Shown here one piece after another: positions 17,725 to 26,753 of a stretch of DNA of 64,000 nucleotides. Source of the DNA: Xaviernesmea oryzae (GTDB lineage: Bacteria; Pseudomonadota; Alphaproteobacteria; Rhizobiales; Rhizobiaceae). The position numbers and the translations under genes were made by a program. Under the pieces are notes generated by a model. The model was not told the DNA's origin. It did not search any database and was given only the letters and a program-made list of their open reading frames with translations. Location of the stretch: NCBI RefSeq assembly GCF_900177415.1, contig NZ_FXAF01000008.1, positions 62,001-126,000 on the forward strand. Direction: 5' to 3'. Each line of letters starts with the position of its first letter. Position 1 is the stretch's first letter.

Positions 17725-18960
17725 ATGAAAGACGATTTCACCCTGGCCGTCACCGGCCAATCTCTGATCAAGCACGACACCAGGACCGTCGGAAGCCCGC
17801 AGTTCGAGCGCGTCAAGGCGATCCTGCGGAGTGCGGATCTTGCCTTCACGAATTTCGAAGGAACCATATACGGCGCCCATGGCGGCTGGCCGATGAAAGG
17901 TTTCTATTTCGGCAGCAGCAAACCCGATGTCCTGGACGCGCTGGCGGAGATAGGCTTCAAGGCCCTTTCACTGTCCAACAACCATTCCTTCGACCTGGGA
18001 CCGCCGGGCATCCTCTCGACGCTCGACGAGGTGGGAGAGCGTGGCTTCCTGCATGCCGGGATCGGCCGCAACAAAAGCCAGGCGCTCGGCCCGAGCAGCG
18101 CCATGTTCGGCGATCAGGCGGTCGCGATGGTCGCCATGGACGGCGGTCCGGGTCCCGACTTCATGTATGCGGAAGATGCCGACGGCGATCGCCGCGAAAG
18201 GCCCGGCGTCAACCGCCTGCGGCTGTCGCGTGTTCTGGAACTCGATGACGAGGCCTTCGGGCAACTGCAGCTGATCCGTGACAAGGCGGGATACTCCGCC
18301 CTGGATTTCCTGATGGACAACCAGCCGGACGACGAGCCTCCGCTTGAGCAGGCCGAACTTGGCTTCGGGCGCACGATCTTCCGCAAATCGAGCGGCTTCA
18401 AGCGAACGATCAGGATCGACAAGAGCGATCTCGACAGCAATCTCCGGGCGATCCGGATCGCGGCGGATGCGGGGGAGCTGGTGATCGCCTATCTGCATCA
18501 TCACCATTGGGCGAGCGACTGGCTGCAGTCTCCCGACTGGATCAGCGCCTTCGCGCGGCAATGCATCGATGCGGGGGCCGCCGTCTTCGTCAGCCACGGC
18601 GTTCCGGTGCTCCTGCCGATCGAAATCCACAAGGGCCGGCCGATCTTCCACAGTCTCGGCAATTTCATCTTTCATACGCGGTCGGAAATCTCTCTCTGGC
18701 AGCGGAACGAGGTCTGGGAGAGCGTCGTCGGCCTCTGCGCGTTCGGTGCGGACAATCGCCTGACATCGCTCACGCTCCACCCGGTCGTCATAGGCGGCGA
18801 GGAAGGACTGCAGGACGAAAGGCTCGAGCGGCGCCTCGTGCCGCATCTGGTCACCGGCGCTGCGGCGGAGCGGATCCTGCGCAGGGTCGCATCAACGTCC
18901 GCGGAATATGGCTCGCGCATCGAGATCGTCGATGGAACCGGAAAATTCGACCTGCGATGA
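17725..18960 (+). CDS. CapA family (PGA_cap) metallophosphatase-fold protein
   Basis: A 411-residue protein with the CapA/PGA_cap layout: 'LAVTGQSLI' at the start, 'FTNFEGTIYG', the 'SLSNNHSFDLGPPGI' stretch (NH motif), 'YLHHHHW' and the closing 'VSHGVPVLLPIEIHKG' with 'FHSLGNFIF'. The fold is related to calcineurin-like phosphoesterases. CapA of Bacillus acts in poly-gamma-glutamate capsule export, but many homologues have no known job. No signal peptide is visible, so a cytoplasmic location is suggested. It sits between a peptide importer and peptidase T, which points to a role with peptides or gamma-glutamyl compounds; that is inference. Confidence 0.85.
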   Translation: MKDDFTLAVTGQSLIKHDTRTVGSPQFERVKAILRSADLAFTNFEGTIYGAHGGWPMKGFYFGSSKPDVLDALAEIGFKALSLSNNHSFDLGPPGILSTLDEVGERGFLHAGIGRNKSQALGPSSAMFGDQAVAMVAMDGGPGPDFMYAEDADGDRRERPGVNRLRLSRVLELDDEAFGQLQLIRDKAGYSALDFLMDNQPDDEPPLEQAELGFGRTIFRKSSGFKRTIRIDKSDLDSNLRAIRIAADAGELVIAYLHHHHWASDWLQSPDWISAFARQCIDAGAAVFVSHGVPVLLPIEIHKGRPIFHSLGNFIFHTRSEISLWQRNEVWESVVGLCAFGADNRLTSLTLHPVVIGGEEGLQDERLERRLVPHLVTGAAAERILRRVASTSAEYGSRIEIVDGTGKFDLR

Positions 18961-19063
18961 TGGCGCAAGGCCGGCGGCCGCCGCCCGCGATGGCCAAGCC
19001 GCCACATGCGCCATGCCGGGGATGCAGCCGGCACGATCTTCACGCCAGAACCGAGAACCCGCG

Positions 19064-20278
19064 ATGGACATCCGCAACGAACTGACCGAACGCTTCTTTC
19101 GCTATCTCGCCGTCGAGAGCCAGAGCGATGCCCGCTGCATGGCCTTGCCTTCCACGCCCGGCCAGCAGCGCCTCGCGGCGCTTCTTGCGGACGAACTGCG
19201 GGAGCTGGGATTGGACGATGTCGTCCTGGACGAGCAGGCGACCGTAACGGCAGTCAAGCGCGGCAACAGGCCGGATGCGCCGAAGATCGGGTTCATCGCG
19301 CATCTCGACACCGTCGATGTCGGCTTGTCTCCCGTCGTTCGGCCGCAGATCATGCGCTTCGAAGGAACGGATCTGTGTCTGAACAGGGATCAAGACATCT
19401 GGTTTCGCGCTGCAGAACATCCCGAAGTTATGGAATGGGCCGGAGAGGATATCATTTTCAGCGATGGCACCAGCGTACTCGGCGCCGACAATAAAGCGGC
19501 GATCGCGGTGATCATGACATTGCTGGCCCGGCTCGGGCCGGATAGCGACCACGGCAACATCCACGTCGCCTTCGTGCCGGACGAGGAAATCGGTCTGCGC
19601 GGCGCTGGTGCTCTCGATCTGGCCCGCTTCCCCTGTGACTTCGCCTACACGATCGACTGTTGCGAGCTCGGGGAGGTCGTCCTGGAGACCTTCAATGCAG
19701 CCTCGGCCGAAATCGTCTTCACCGGGCTCAGCACGCACCCGATGTCGGCGAAAGGAGTGCTCGTCAATCCCGTCCTCATGGCGACCGACCTCATCGCCCG
19801 GTTCGACCGCGACGAAACGCCGGAGCGAACCGCCGGGCGCGAAGGCTTCTTCTGGTTCAAGGACCTCGTGTCAAACGAACAGGAGGCGAGGCTCAAGGTG
19901 TTGATCCGGGACTTCGAGGATCACGGCCTGGACGCACGGAAGGAGCGCCTGCGGGACGCCGTCGAGACGATTGCGGCGCGCTATCCGACGGGGAGAGTGA
20001 GTTGCGCGATCACGGACACCTACCGCAACATCGCTCAGTCCATGACGATCGATCCCCGCCCGGCCGGGTTGCTGCTCGCGGCATTGGAGGCGCTGCGGAT
20101 TACGCCGAAGATCGTTCCGATGCGAGGAGGAACCGATGGTGCCGTGCTCTCGCAGAAAGGCATACCGACGCCGAACTTCTTCACCGGCGCCTATAATTTT
20201 CATTCCCGCTTCGAGTTTCTTCCCCTCCGGGCATTTGAAAAATCCTATGAAGTGGCTCGGATGATCGCCGTTTCCTGA
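19064..20278 (+). CDS. pepT: Peptidase T (tripeptide aminopeptidase, M20B)
   Basis: A 404-residue zinc peptidase of the M20 family. Visible catalytic and metal residues are H80 and D82 in 'GFIAHLDTVD', D142 in 'LGADNKAA', E174/E175 in 'PDEEIGLRGAG', the dimerisation-domain His in 'GLSTHPMSAKG', and a final His in 'FTGAYNFHSR'. It removes the N-terminal residue of tripeptides in the cytoplasm, so it fits as the processing enzyme for peptides taken up by the four transporter genes of the same operon. The ATG at 19064 ('MDIRNELTERFFRYL') matches the usual N-terminus; a longer frame upstream is open but lacks homology. Confidence 0.92.
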   Translation: MDIRNELTERFFRYLAVESQSDARCMALPSTPGQQRLAALLADELRELGLDDVVLDEQATVTAVKRGNRPDAPKIGFIAHLDTVDVGLSPVVRPQIMRFEGTDLCLNRDQDIWFRAAEHPEVMEWAGEDIIFSDGTSVLGADNKAAIAVIMTLLARLGPDSDHGNIHVAFVPDEEIGLRGAGALDLARFPCDFAYTIDCCELGEVVLETFNAASAEIVFTGLSTHPMSAKGVLVNPVLMATDLIARFDRDETPERTAGREGFFWFKDLVSNEQEARLKVLIRDFEDHGLDARKERLRDAVETIAARYPTGRVSCAITDTYRNIAQSMTIDPRPAGLLLAALEALRITPKIVPMRGGTDGAVLSQKGIPTPNFFTGAYNFHSRFEFLPLRAFEKSYEVARMIAVS

Positions 20279-20285
20279 TGCGGAG

Positions 20286-20316
20286 TTCGTCGCCGCAAAC
20301 GCCATGCAGCGACGAA
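20286..20316. terminator. Stem-loop between convergent peptide operons
   Basis: TTCGTCGC and GCGACGAA form a perfect 8-bp stem around a 15-base loop, between the pepT stop and the dipeptidase stop. It is followed by 'GGAAAA' rather than a U run, so termination function is uncertain. Confidence 0.35.
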
Positions 20317-20357
20317 GGAAAATCTCCCCGGGCAGGTCAGCCGACCCGGCGCCTGCA

Positions 20358-21401
20358 TCATGCGCCCCAGGTACGCTCCAAGACCGATATCCAGTTGAGA
20401 TGCCCGATCTTGGCCAGCGCCTCATCATCGTAGCCTGCTTCGCTCAATGCGGCGAACAGGCGCGGCAAGCCGGCTGCGTCGCCAATCCTGTTCGAGATCA
20501 GGGTGCCGTCGAAATCCGAGCCCAAAGCGACGTGATCGATGCCGACCTTCTGGACGAGATAGTCGATGTGGCGCACCATCACCGAGATGTCCAGTTCCGT
20601 ATCGGCCCTGCCCTCGGGATGCAGGAATTTAACTCCGAAATTCAGGCCGATCAGCCCGCCCGTGTCACGGATCGCGTCGAGCTGCGCGTCGGTCGCGTTG
20701 CGGCTATGGGGACATATCGCAAAGGCGTTCGAATGAGACGCGACGAGCGGCGCCTGCGAGATCCTGGCCACGTCCCAAAAGCCGGCGTCGTTCATGTGGG
20801 AAAGGTCGACCATGATCTTCAGCCGGTTGCACAGGCGGATCAGTTCGCGGCCCGCCTCCGTCAGCCCCGGTCCCAGGTCGGGTCCATGGCCGAAGCGGAA
20901 CGGGACTCCGTGGGCGAAGATATTCGGGCGGCTCCAGACAGGACCGAGCGTGCGCAGACCGGCCGCGTGCAGCACGGGAATGAGATCGAGATCCGGTCCT
21001 GCGGCCTCGATACCCTCGATATGGAAGACGGCCGCAAAACGGCCCGCCGCCATTGCCGCGCGGATTTCCCGGGCGGAAACGCAGACCTGCAACGCTCCGT
21101 CGGACTTTGCTTCGATGGCGCGCAAAAGGGCGGCCTGGGCGATGGTCTGATCCAGCGCGCTCTCGCGTTCGACGCGCGGGAGGTCTCCGTTTGCATCCGG
21201 CTCCCGACCCGGCGAGGGTACATAGACCGCGCAGAGGCCGCCAGCGAGCCCTCCTTGACGGGCACGCGGGAGATCGATGTGAACGTTCTTCCGTCCGTTC
21301 AGGAAGCGCTCCTCGGCCCCCTCGCGCCCTTCGCGCAGCAGGCGCGAAAGAACATCGTTATGTCCGTCGAATACCGGAATGCGGGCCATCTGCTCGGTCA
21401 T
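20358..21401 (-). CDS. Membrane dipeptidase (M19 family, renal-dipeptidase type)
   Basis: A 347-residue zinc dipeptidase. M19 hallmarks are the H-x-D of 'FDGHNDVLSRL' (about residues 14-16), the bridging Glu in 'FHIEGIEA', 'VDLSHMND', 'VASHSNAFAI' and 'HVALGSDFDGT'. It hydrolyses dipeptides; some homologues act on D-amino-acid-containing dipeptides. It is the last gene of the leftward ten-gene operon and follows an isoaspartyl peptidase gene by 9 bases. GAGGAG lies 6 bases before the ATG at 21401. No lipoprotein or signal peptide is visible, so it is probably cytoplasmic. Confidence 0.92.
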   Translation of the reverse strand: MTEQMARIPVFDGHNDVLSRLLREGREGAEERFLNGRKNVHIDLPRARQGGLAGGLCAVYVPSPGREPDANGDLPRVERESALDQTIAQAALLRAIEAKSDGALQVCVSAREIRAAMAAGRFAAVFHIEGIEAAGPDLDLIPVLHAAGLRTLGPVWSRPNIFAHGVPFRFGHGPDLGPGLTEAGRELIRLCNRLKIMVDLSHMNDAGFWDVARISQAPLVASHSNAFAICPHSRNATDAQLDAIRDTGGLIGLNFGVKFLHPEGRADTELDISVMVRHIDYLVQKVGIDHVALGSDFDGTLISNRIGDAAGLPRLFAALSEAGYDDEALAKIGHLNWISVLERTWGA

Positions 21402-21410
21402 GGGAACTCC

Positions 21411-22355
21411 TCAAAGCGCGACTTCATAGATCGTTTCATGGGTAGCCACAAACGCTTTGCCCTCGGACGTCACCCAGCCGCGAAACATACCCGGTGTATT
21501 GTAGGGAGCACAAACGGCCCCCTCGGCATCGACCGCCACCAGGCCTGCCCCGATCTTGTGCGGAGCGAGATCGCCATCGACAACGCCGCTTGCCGCAGTC
21601 GAAAGATCCTGCCCTTGATAGGCGATGCGGGACGCTATTTCATGCCCCACCACGTAGCGGATGAAGAATTCGCCTTTACCGGTACCCGAGACTGCGCAGA
21701 CGCCGTCGCGCGCATAGGTCCCGGCGCCGATGACGGGACTGTCGCCCACGCGGCCGTCGGGCTTGTTGGTGTAACCGCCGGTCGAGGTTGCGGCAGCCAG
21801 ATGACCGGCCGCATCGAGCGCAACCGCCCCCACAGTGCCATGCTTCTCGTTCTCCGTCCCCTCCGTTCCGGCAGCGGCATGCGCCTTCATAGCCGCCAGC
21901 GCTTGCCATCGCTTTTCGGTGGTGAATTAGGATTGCGGTTCTACGGCGAGGCCCTTGGCCTCGGCGAAACGGTCGGCTGCGGCGGCTGTCAGGAAAACCG
22001 CGCGGCCGTCGTCCATCAATGCGCGGGCGACCCGCACCGGATTGCGGATGGCTCTTGCGGCGCTGACGGCCCCCGCCGCGAGGGTCTCGCCGTCCATGAT
22101 CGAGGCGTCGAGTTCGTGGATGCCGTTTTCGTTGAGCGCTGCGCCGTGTCCGGCATTGAAATGGGGACTGTCCTCCATGACCACGACCGCTGCCTCCACC
22201 GCATCGACGGCCCGGCCGCCGGCCTTGAGCACCGCGTAGCCGGCCCGCAGAGCTTCGGCAAGATCACGGCGGGCGTCCGTCCATTCTTCCGCGCTCATGC
22301 CGTCCTCCGGCATGACCCCGCATCCGCCATGAACGGCCAGTGCGATTTTCCTCAT
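21411..22355 (-). pseudogene. Isoaspartyl peptidase/L-asparaginase (Ntn hydrolase) split by an in-frame stop
   Basis: Both halves of a plant-type asparaginase are present in one frame. The upstream half starts at ATG 22355 (GGAG 6 bases before) and has 'AVHGGCG', 'FNAGHGAAL' and 'LDASIMDG'. It ends at a TAA at 21927-21929 where the alignment expects a residue, probably Tyr, before 'FTTEKRWQAL'. The downstream half resumes in the same frame and keeps the autocleavage site and catalytic Thr in 'KHGTVGAVALD', 'STGGYTNK' and 'RVGDSP'. The stop lies in the linker about 31 codons before the catalytic Thr. A reinitiation ATG at 21890 ('MKAHAAAG') would place that Thr at residue 19, so expression as two subunits cannot be excluded. 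A sequencing error is the other explanation. Confidence 0.85.
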
Positions 22356-22440
22356 GTTCTGCTCCATCTCCCGCGTTGCCCGGATCCCGGCACGAAACCG
22401 TGACGCGCTTCGCCGGGTCGATCGAACCGTTCCTCTTTCT

Positions 22441-23979
22441 TCAGCTGAAGGCGATGTCTCCAATCACGCGAACCCGCACACGGCGCGCGCCGCCAGGCAG
22501 ATAGGCGATCGGAATATCCTCGACCTCCAGCGTCTTGAGGCTGGCGCGATCGGCTCCCGAGGCGACGGCGGTGTTCCGGGCCTCGGCCTCCGCCTTTGCC
22601 AGCGCCTCATCGCGGCTCATTCCGGAAAAGACCTGATCGACCTCACCTGAAACCTGGGCCATCGCCGCGCCGAGCGCGTTGGCGACGCCGGCATTTTCGA
22701 CGCGAAGCACTTCGGAAGCGCCGGGCACGGTTTCCGGAATGAGAAAGGCCCCGCCGCCCACGGCGATCAGAGGCACGTCCTCCGCGGAGGTCTTCATCTG
22801 GTCGAAGCTGTCTGCGACCATGTCGCGAATGCGGGCCAGGCTTGCCTCGACGAAAGCAGGATCGAGACCCTTCACCCGATCACGGTCACCCATGTCGATG
22901 AGCCCGGCTGCAACCGCCACGTCCGAGGTCGTCAGCGTTTCACCGCCGAAGACCAGGGCTTCGGTCAGGATACGGTAACCGACGGAGCGCGGACCGATCT
23001 TGCTTGTAGCGGGATCGATAATGGTACCGCCGCCAAGCGCGATCGGCAGGAGATCCGGCATGCGGAAGAGCGTGCGGACACCGCCGACATGAACGATGTT
23101 GTTCGCCTCGCGCGGGAAGCCGCCCGCAAGGCAGCCGATATCGGAGGTCGTGCCGCCGACATCGACCACCATCGCGTCGGTCAGCCCCGTCAGCCAGGCG
23201 GCACCGCGCATCGAGTTCGTGGGGCCGGAGGCAAAGCTGTGCACCGGATTCGTCGCGGCCACATCGGCCAAGGCCACCGTGCCGTCGTTCTGCGTCAGAA
23301 AGAACGGGGCGGTCACGCCCGCTTCGCGCAGCGCGTCGGAAAAGGCCTGCACCGTGGTCTTGCCGAGCGACTGGAGCGCGGCGTTCAGGAGCGCGACATT
23401 CTCCCGCTCGAGAAGGCCGATGCGGCCGAGCGTATGCGAGAGCGTGATCCTCGCGTCCGGGATCACCGACCGGACGATTTCGGCCGCCTTGACCTCGCAT
23501 TCGGTGGTCAGGGGCGAGAACGTAGCGGAAATGGCGATAGACGTGATGCCGGCGTCCCGGATCTTCATCGCCGCTTCGCGGATCTCGTCCGGCACCATCG
23601 GCACGAGCGGGCTGCCGTCATATTCATGGCCGCCATGCACCATGAAAATAAGCGGATCGACCGCGGCGCGCAGGTCCTCCGGCCAGTCGCACATCGGAGG
23701 CAGCGAAGCACCGGTCGGCAGGGCGATGCGAATGGCCGCCACCCGCTCGAGACGGGCGCGTTCGACCACGGCATTGGTGAAATGGGTCGTGCCGATCATC
23801 ACCGCGTCGATCGGCGAGGCGACGGAATCCCGATGACCGGCGACATGAGCGAGTGCGGCCTTCACGCCGGAAAGGACGTCCTGCGTGGTGGGAACCTTGA
23901 TGGACGCGACAATCGTCTCGCCATCGATCAGAACGGCATCCGTGTTGGTGCCGCCGACGTCAATACCGATGCGTTTCAT
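22441..23979 (-). CDS. Hydantoinase/oxoprolinase family protein, HyuA type (copy 2)
   Basis: A 512-residue protein of the hydantoinase A/oxoprolinase family (ASKHA fold). The N-terminus 'IGIDVGGTNTDAVLIDG' and the central 'VDVGGTTSDIG' are the two phosphate-binding loops; 'IGTTHFTNAV' and 'FASGPTNSMRGAA' are family blocks. Such proteins use ATP to open cyclic imides such as hydantoins or 5-oxoproline, usually with a HyuB partner, which is absent here; a DUF917 protein is the neighbour instead. Its start overlaps the end of the DUF917 gene by 4 bases (ATGA). It closely resembles the other HyuA of this operon (27880-29436). Confidence 0.92.
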   Translation of the reverse strand: MKRIGIDVGGTNTDAVLIDGETIVASIKVPTTQDVLSGVKAALAHVAGHRDSVASPIDAVMIGTTHFTNAVVERARLERVAAIRIALPTGASLPPMCDWPEDLRAAVDPLIFMVHGGHEYDGSPLVPMVPDEIREAAMKIRDAGITSIAISATFSPLTTECEVKAAEIVRSVIPDARITLSHTLGRIGLLERENVALLNAALQSLGKTTVQAFSDALREAGVTAPFFLTQNDGTVALADVAATNPVHSFASGPTNSMRGAAWLTGLTDAMVVDVGGTTSDIGCLAGGFPREANNIVHVGGVRTLFRMPDLLPIALGGGTIIDPATSKIGPRSVGYRILTEALVFGGETLTTSDVAVAAGLIDMGDRDRVKGLDPAFVEASLARIRDMVADSFDQMKTSAEDVPLIAVGGGAFLIPETVPGASEVLRVENAGVANALGAAMAQVSGEVDQVFSGMSRDEALAKAEAEARNTAVASGADRASLKTLEVEDIPIAYLPGGARRVRVRVIGDIAFS

Positions 23980-25052
23980 GAAAATACCGATCTGAAATCA
24001 ATGTCGTAACCGAAGGCGCGCGGACCGACGGCGGCGATACCCGCGGGCGTCGTCAGAAGTTCGGGCGCGGGCAGCGCCACGACGGTGACGCGCTGGCCGT
24101 AGCGCACCGATTCCGTGCCGATGGCGCCGCCGGATACCGTATCGAGCAGGCAAAGCAGGTCGGGCGTCATCGCCACCGGCTCGCCGTCGCGGAATGCCAC
24201 CGCCCATTCGTTCTGGAAGGCCAGTTCCACACGCGAGCCCTTGTCGGCGTCGATGCCCTCGATCAGCGTACGCCCGCGCAGGAAGCCGCCGGTCGTCTCG
24301 CGGGCAACGTCTATCACCTTGCCGCGGAACAACTGCTTGCCGCCCTCGTGATCGAGAACCGCCTGGACCGGATCGTCATGCCGTGCGCGCGCCTCGATGA
24401 CCGCCCGGCCGAGCTCGGTCGCCTTCGTGACCGTGTAGTGGATGCCCCATTCCTTGACTTCCCGGCCGGTGCGCGGCGCCTTGCAGGTGGCGGCCGTGGA
24501 GCCGACCTCGGTGCAGACCTTGCGCGAGATGCGTTCCATCCACGTCCAGGAAGCGGCGCGGGTGACGATCACCTCGTTGTCGCGCACATCGACCAGCGAA
24601 AGCGGGAACATCGGCAGATTGCCGATCGCGAAGGAGGTCATCTGCGCCTCGGGATAGGCACGGCCCATCGCGTCGGCGTTGACCACCGGCCGGTCGAGTA
24701 TCGCGGCCGCAAGGAAAGACGACAGCGCGTTGGAGCCGCCGATCTCGACGCTCATGATGGCGCGGAAGGGCTTGCCGAGATAGTCCTCCATCACCTCGAC
24801 GGCACGGGCGAGATGGACGGGGTCGCCGAGGCGCTCCTGGCCGACCAGCGGTGCGCCCATATTCGAGACCACGGCGACCATGTCGTCGTCCTCCAGCGCC
24901 ATCGGATCCATCACCTGGACGCGCCTGCCCTCCGCATAGAGGCGGCGCAGGTTCAGCGTCGAGATATAGGGATTGCCCCCGCCGCCCGTACCGAGAATCC
25001 ATGCGCCGGTGGCGAGCGGCTCGATGTTCTCTTCTGAAAATTCCTGAAGCAT
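23976..25052 (-). CDS. DUF917 family protein (S-methyl-thiohydantoin desulfurase type), copy 2
   Basis: A 358-residue DUF917 protein (PF06032 with its C-terminal partner domain), recognised from the N-terminal 'AWILGTGGGGNPY', 'EIGGSNAL', 'DAMGRAYPEAQMT' and the C-terminal 'VSGGAIGTESVRYGQRV'. The Pfam family is named after a proposed S-methyl-thiohydantoin desulfurase, but most members are uncharacterised. DUF917 genes typically sit beside HyuA genes, as here, so the pair probably acts on a cyclic imide or similar peptide-derived ring. It is the smaller of two DUF917 copies in this operon. The start at 25052 follows AAGGTGAC. Confidence 0.9.
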   Translation of the reverse strand: MLQEFSEENIEPLATGAWILGTGGGGNPYISTLNLRRLYAEGRRVQVMDPMALEDDDMVAVVSNMGAPLVGQERLGDPVHLARAVEVMEDYLGKPFRAIMSVEIGGSNALSSFLAAAILDRPVVNADAMGRAYPEAQMTSFAIGNLPMFPLSLVDVRDNEVIVTRAASWTWMERISRKVCTEVGSTAATCKAPRTGREVKEWGIHYTVTKATELGRAVIEARARHDDPVQAVLDHEGGKQLFRGKVIDVARETTGGFLRGRTLIEGIDADKGSRVELAFQNEWAVAFRDGEPVAMTPDLLCLLDTVSGGAIGTESVRYGQRVTVVALPAPELLTTPAGIAAVGPRAFGYDIDFRSVFS

Positions 25053-25077
25053 GTGTCACCTTCGGCAAAGACAGGAT

Positions 25078-25103
25078 CGGCCCCGCCGGCAGAGGCGGGG
25101 CCG
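25078..25103 (-). terminator. Intra-operon stem-loop after the peptide-binding protein gene
   Basis: CGGCCCCGCC and GGCGGGGCCG form a perfect 10-bp GC stem with a GGCAGA loop, 14 bases after the binding-protein stop and 25 bases before the next gene. No U run follows, so it probably stabilises the upstream message and lowers read-through. Confidence 0.55.
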
Positions 25104-25117
25104 GTCTCGATGCGGAA

Positions 25118-26713
25118 TCAGTTTGCCTTGCAGTCCCAGTGGAAGTTGGAGAAGTTCAGATCCCAGCTCTGCATGGGAATGAACTCGTAGCCCTGCAGGC
25201 AAGCGCTCGCGCCGTAGCGGCGGTTCGGCGCAACGGCCCAGACGTCCGGCTGCAGGTCGACGATCTTCTTCTGCAGTTCCTTGTAGACCGCGTTCTGCTC
25301 GGCCACGTCGGTGGTCCCCCGCGCCTTGTCGATCAGCACATCGATTTGCGGGTCCTGCAGCCATTCCATCGACATCCACGTGCCGGAGGCCTTGGAGTGG
25401 TACTGATTGTAGAACATCGCATCCGGCGAGGGATAGTTCGGCGAAATGTTGACCTGGGTAGAGGCGGGAGTGGTTTCCGGCTTGGAGGACAGTTCCACGA
25501 TGCGGTTCCAGGGCTCGGGCTTGATATCGAGCGTGATGCCGATCTGCTCGAGGTTGGCCTGCATCATCAGCGCCACTTCCGCTTCGAAGGCGAGCGAGGC
25601 AACATAGCTGTTGACCAGCGTGATCTTCTGACCGGCGTATTTCGACTTGGCCAGCTCGGCCTTCGCCTTTTCGAGATCGAAGACACCCGGCTCGATGCTG
25701 TCGTCATGGGCGTCCTTGAAAGCGGTCGAGAGCGGGCCGGTCATGTCGGTGCCCGGATAGATGACCTCCTGGATCGTCTTGTAGTCCGTCGCGTAGGCGA
25801 TGGCGCGGCGGACATGCACGTCGTCGGTCGGGTAGGTCTTGGTGTTGAGCTTGATGACAAAGCCGCCGGCCGTGCGGGTCTGGATCAGCTTGTAGCCGGG
25901 CATGCGGCCGATGGCCTCGTAGGTGTCGTTGCCGAGGCCGTGCGAGGTCAGGCCGAGCTCACCCTTTTCCGCCAGCGCCTTGACCGTGGCGTCGTCGCTC
26001 GTCTGCACGAAGCGGACCTCGTCGATCGGCTTGCCCTTCGTCCAGCCGAGGAAATAATCGGGGTTGCGGCTGATGACCATATCGGCCGACCGATTGTAGC
26101 TCACCAGCTTGTAGGGGCCCGAACCGGCGGAGTGTTCGCCGACATAGGCCTCACCCCACTTGTCTTCGGGCTTGGCGTTTGCCGTGATCAGCTTCTGGTT
26201 CAGCGCCATCATCAGCGGCGTCACCGCCATGAACGGCGAGAACTGGCGATCGATCTTCATGACGACGGTCCTGTCGTCGGGCGCCGTGACGTTGTCCGGC
26301 TGCAGCAGGCCGACGATCAGGTTCGACGGTCCCTTGTTGATGCCGATGAGACGCTGGATGGACCAGACGAGGTCGGATGCCTTGACCGGCGTGCCGTCCT
26401 GGAATTTCACGTCGTCGCGCAGATGGAACGTATAGGTCAGGCCGTCTGGCGAAATCTCCCAGGATTTCGCCAGATGCGGGATGACCTCGCCCGACGGGCT
26501 GACGGTCGTCAGGCCGTCATACATGTTCACGATGGCCATGTATCCGGTGTAATCGGTGACCTTGGCCGGATCGAGCGAGCTGAAGATCTGCATCGTGTTG
26601 ACGGCGATGGAGACCTTCTCCTCGGCGGAAGCCGCGGAAAACAACCCGGGCAGGGCGAGCGCCGTGCCGAGCGCGAGAGCGGCGAGGCGCGAATGTCTGG
26701 AATGCACTTTCAT
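25118..26713 (-). CDS. Peptide ABC transporter substrate-binding protein (family 5)
   Basis: A 531-residue DppA/OppA-type binding protein with a signal peptide ('ALALGTALALPGLFSAASAEE', cleavage near Ala-Glu). Family blocks include 'FSSLDPAKVTDYTGYMAIVN', 'HLAKSWEISPDGLTYTFHL', 'LRDDVKFQDGTPVKASD' and 'SAGSGPYKLV'. The ATG at 26713 follows GAGGAG. It lies between the two DUF917 genes rather than beside its permeases (31104-33013), an unusual place for a binding protein. It delivers substrate to those permeases by operon logic. Confidence 0.94.
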   Translation of the reverse strand: MKVHSRHSRLAALALGTALALPGLFSAASAEEKVSIAVNTMQIFSSLDPAKVTDYTGYMAIVNMYDGLTTVSPSGEVIPHLAKSWEISPDGLTYTFHLRDDVKFQDGTPVKASDLVWSIQRLIGINKGPSNLIVGLLQPDNVTAPDDRTVVMKIDRQFSPFMAVTPLMMALNQKLITANAKPEDKWGEAYVGEHSAGSGPYKLVSYNRSADMVISRNPDYFLGWTKGKPIDEVRFVQTSDDATVKALAEKGELGLTSHGLGNDTYEAIGRMPGYKLIQTRTAGGFVIKLNTKTYPTDDVHVRRAIAYATDYKTIQEVIYPGTDMTGPLSTAFKDAHDDSIEPGVFDLEKAKAELAKSKYAGQKITLVNSYVASLAFEAEVALMMQANLEQIGITLDIKPEPWNRIVELSSKPETTPASTQVNISPNYPSPDAMFYNQYHSKASGTWMSMEWLQDPQIDVLIDKARGTTDVAEQNAVYKELQKKIVDLQPDVWAVAPNRRYGASACLQGYEFIPMQSWDLNFSNFHWDCKAN

Positions 26714-26753
26714 GAAGTTCTCCTCTTTGGCGCGGGCCTCGCCCGCTTCTTGA

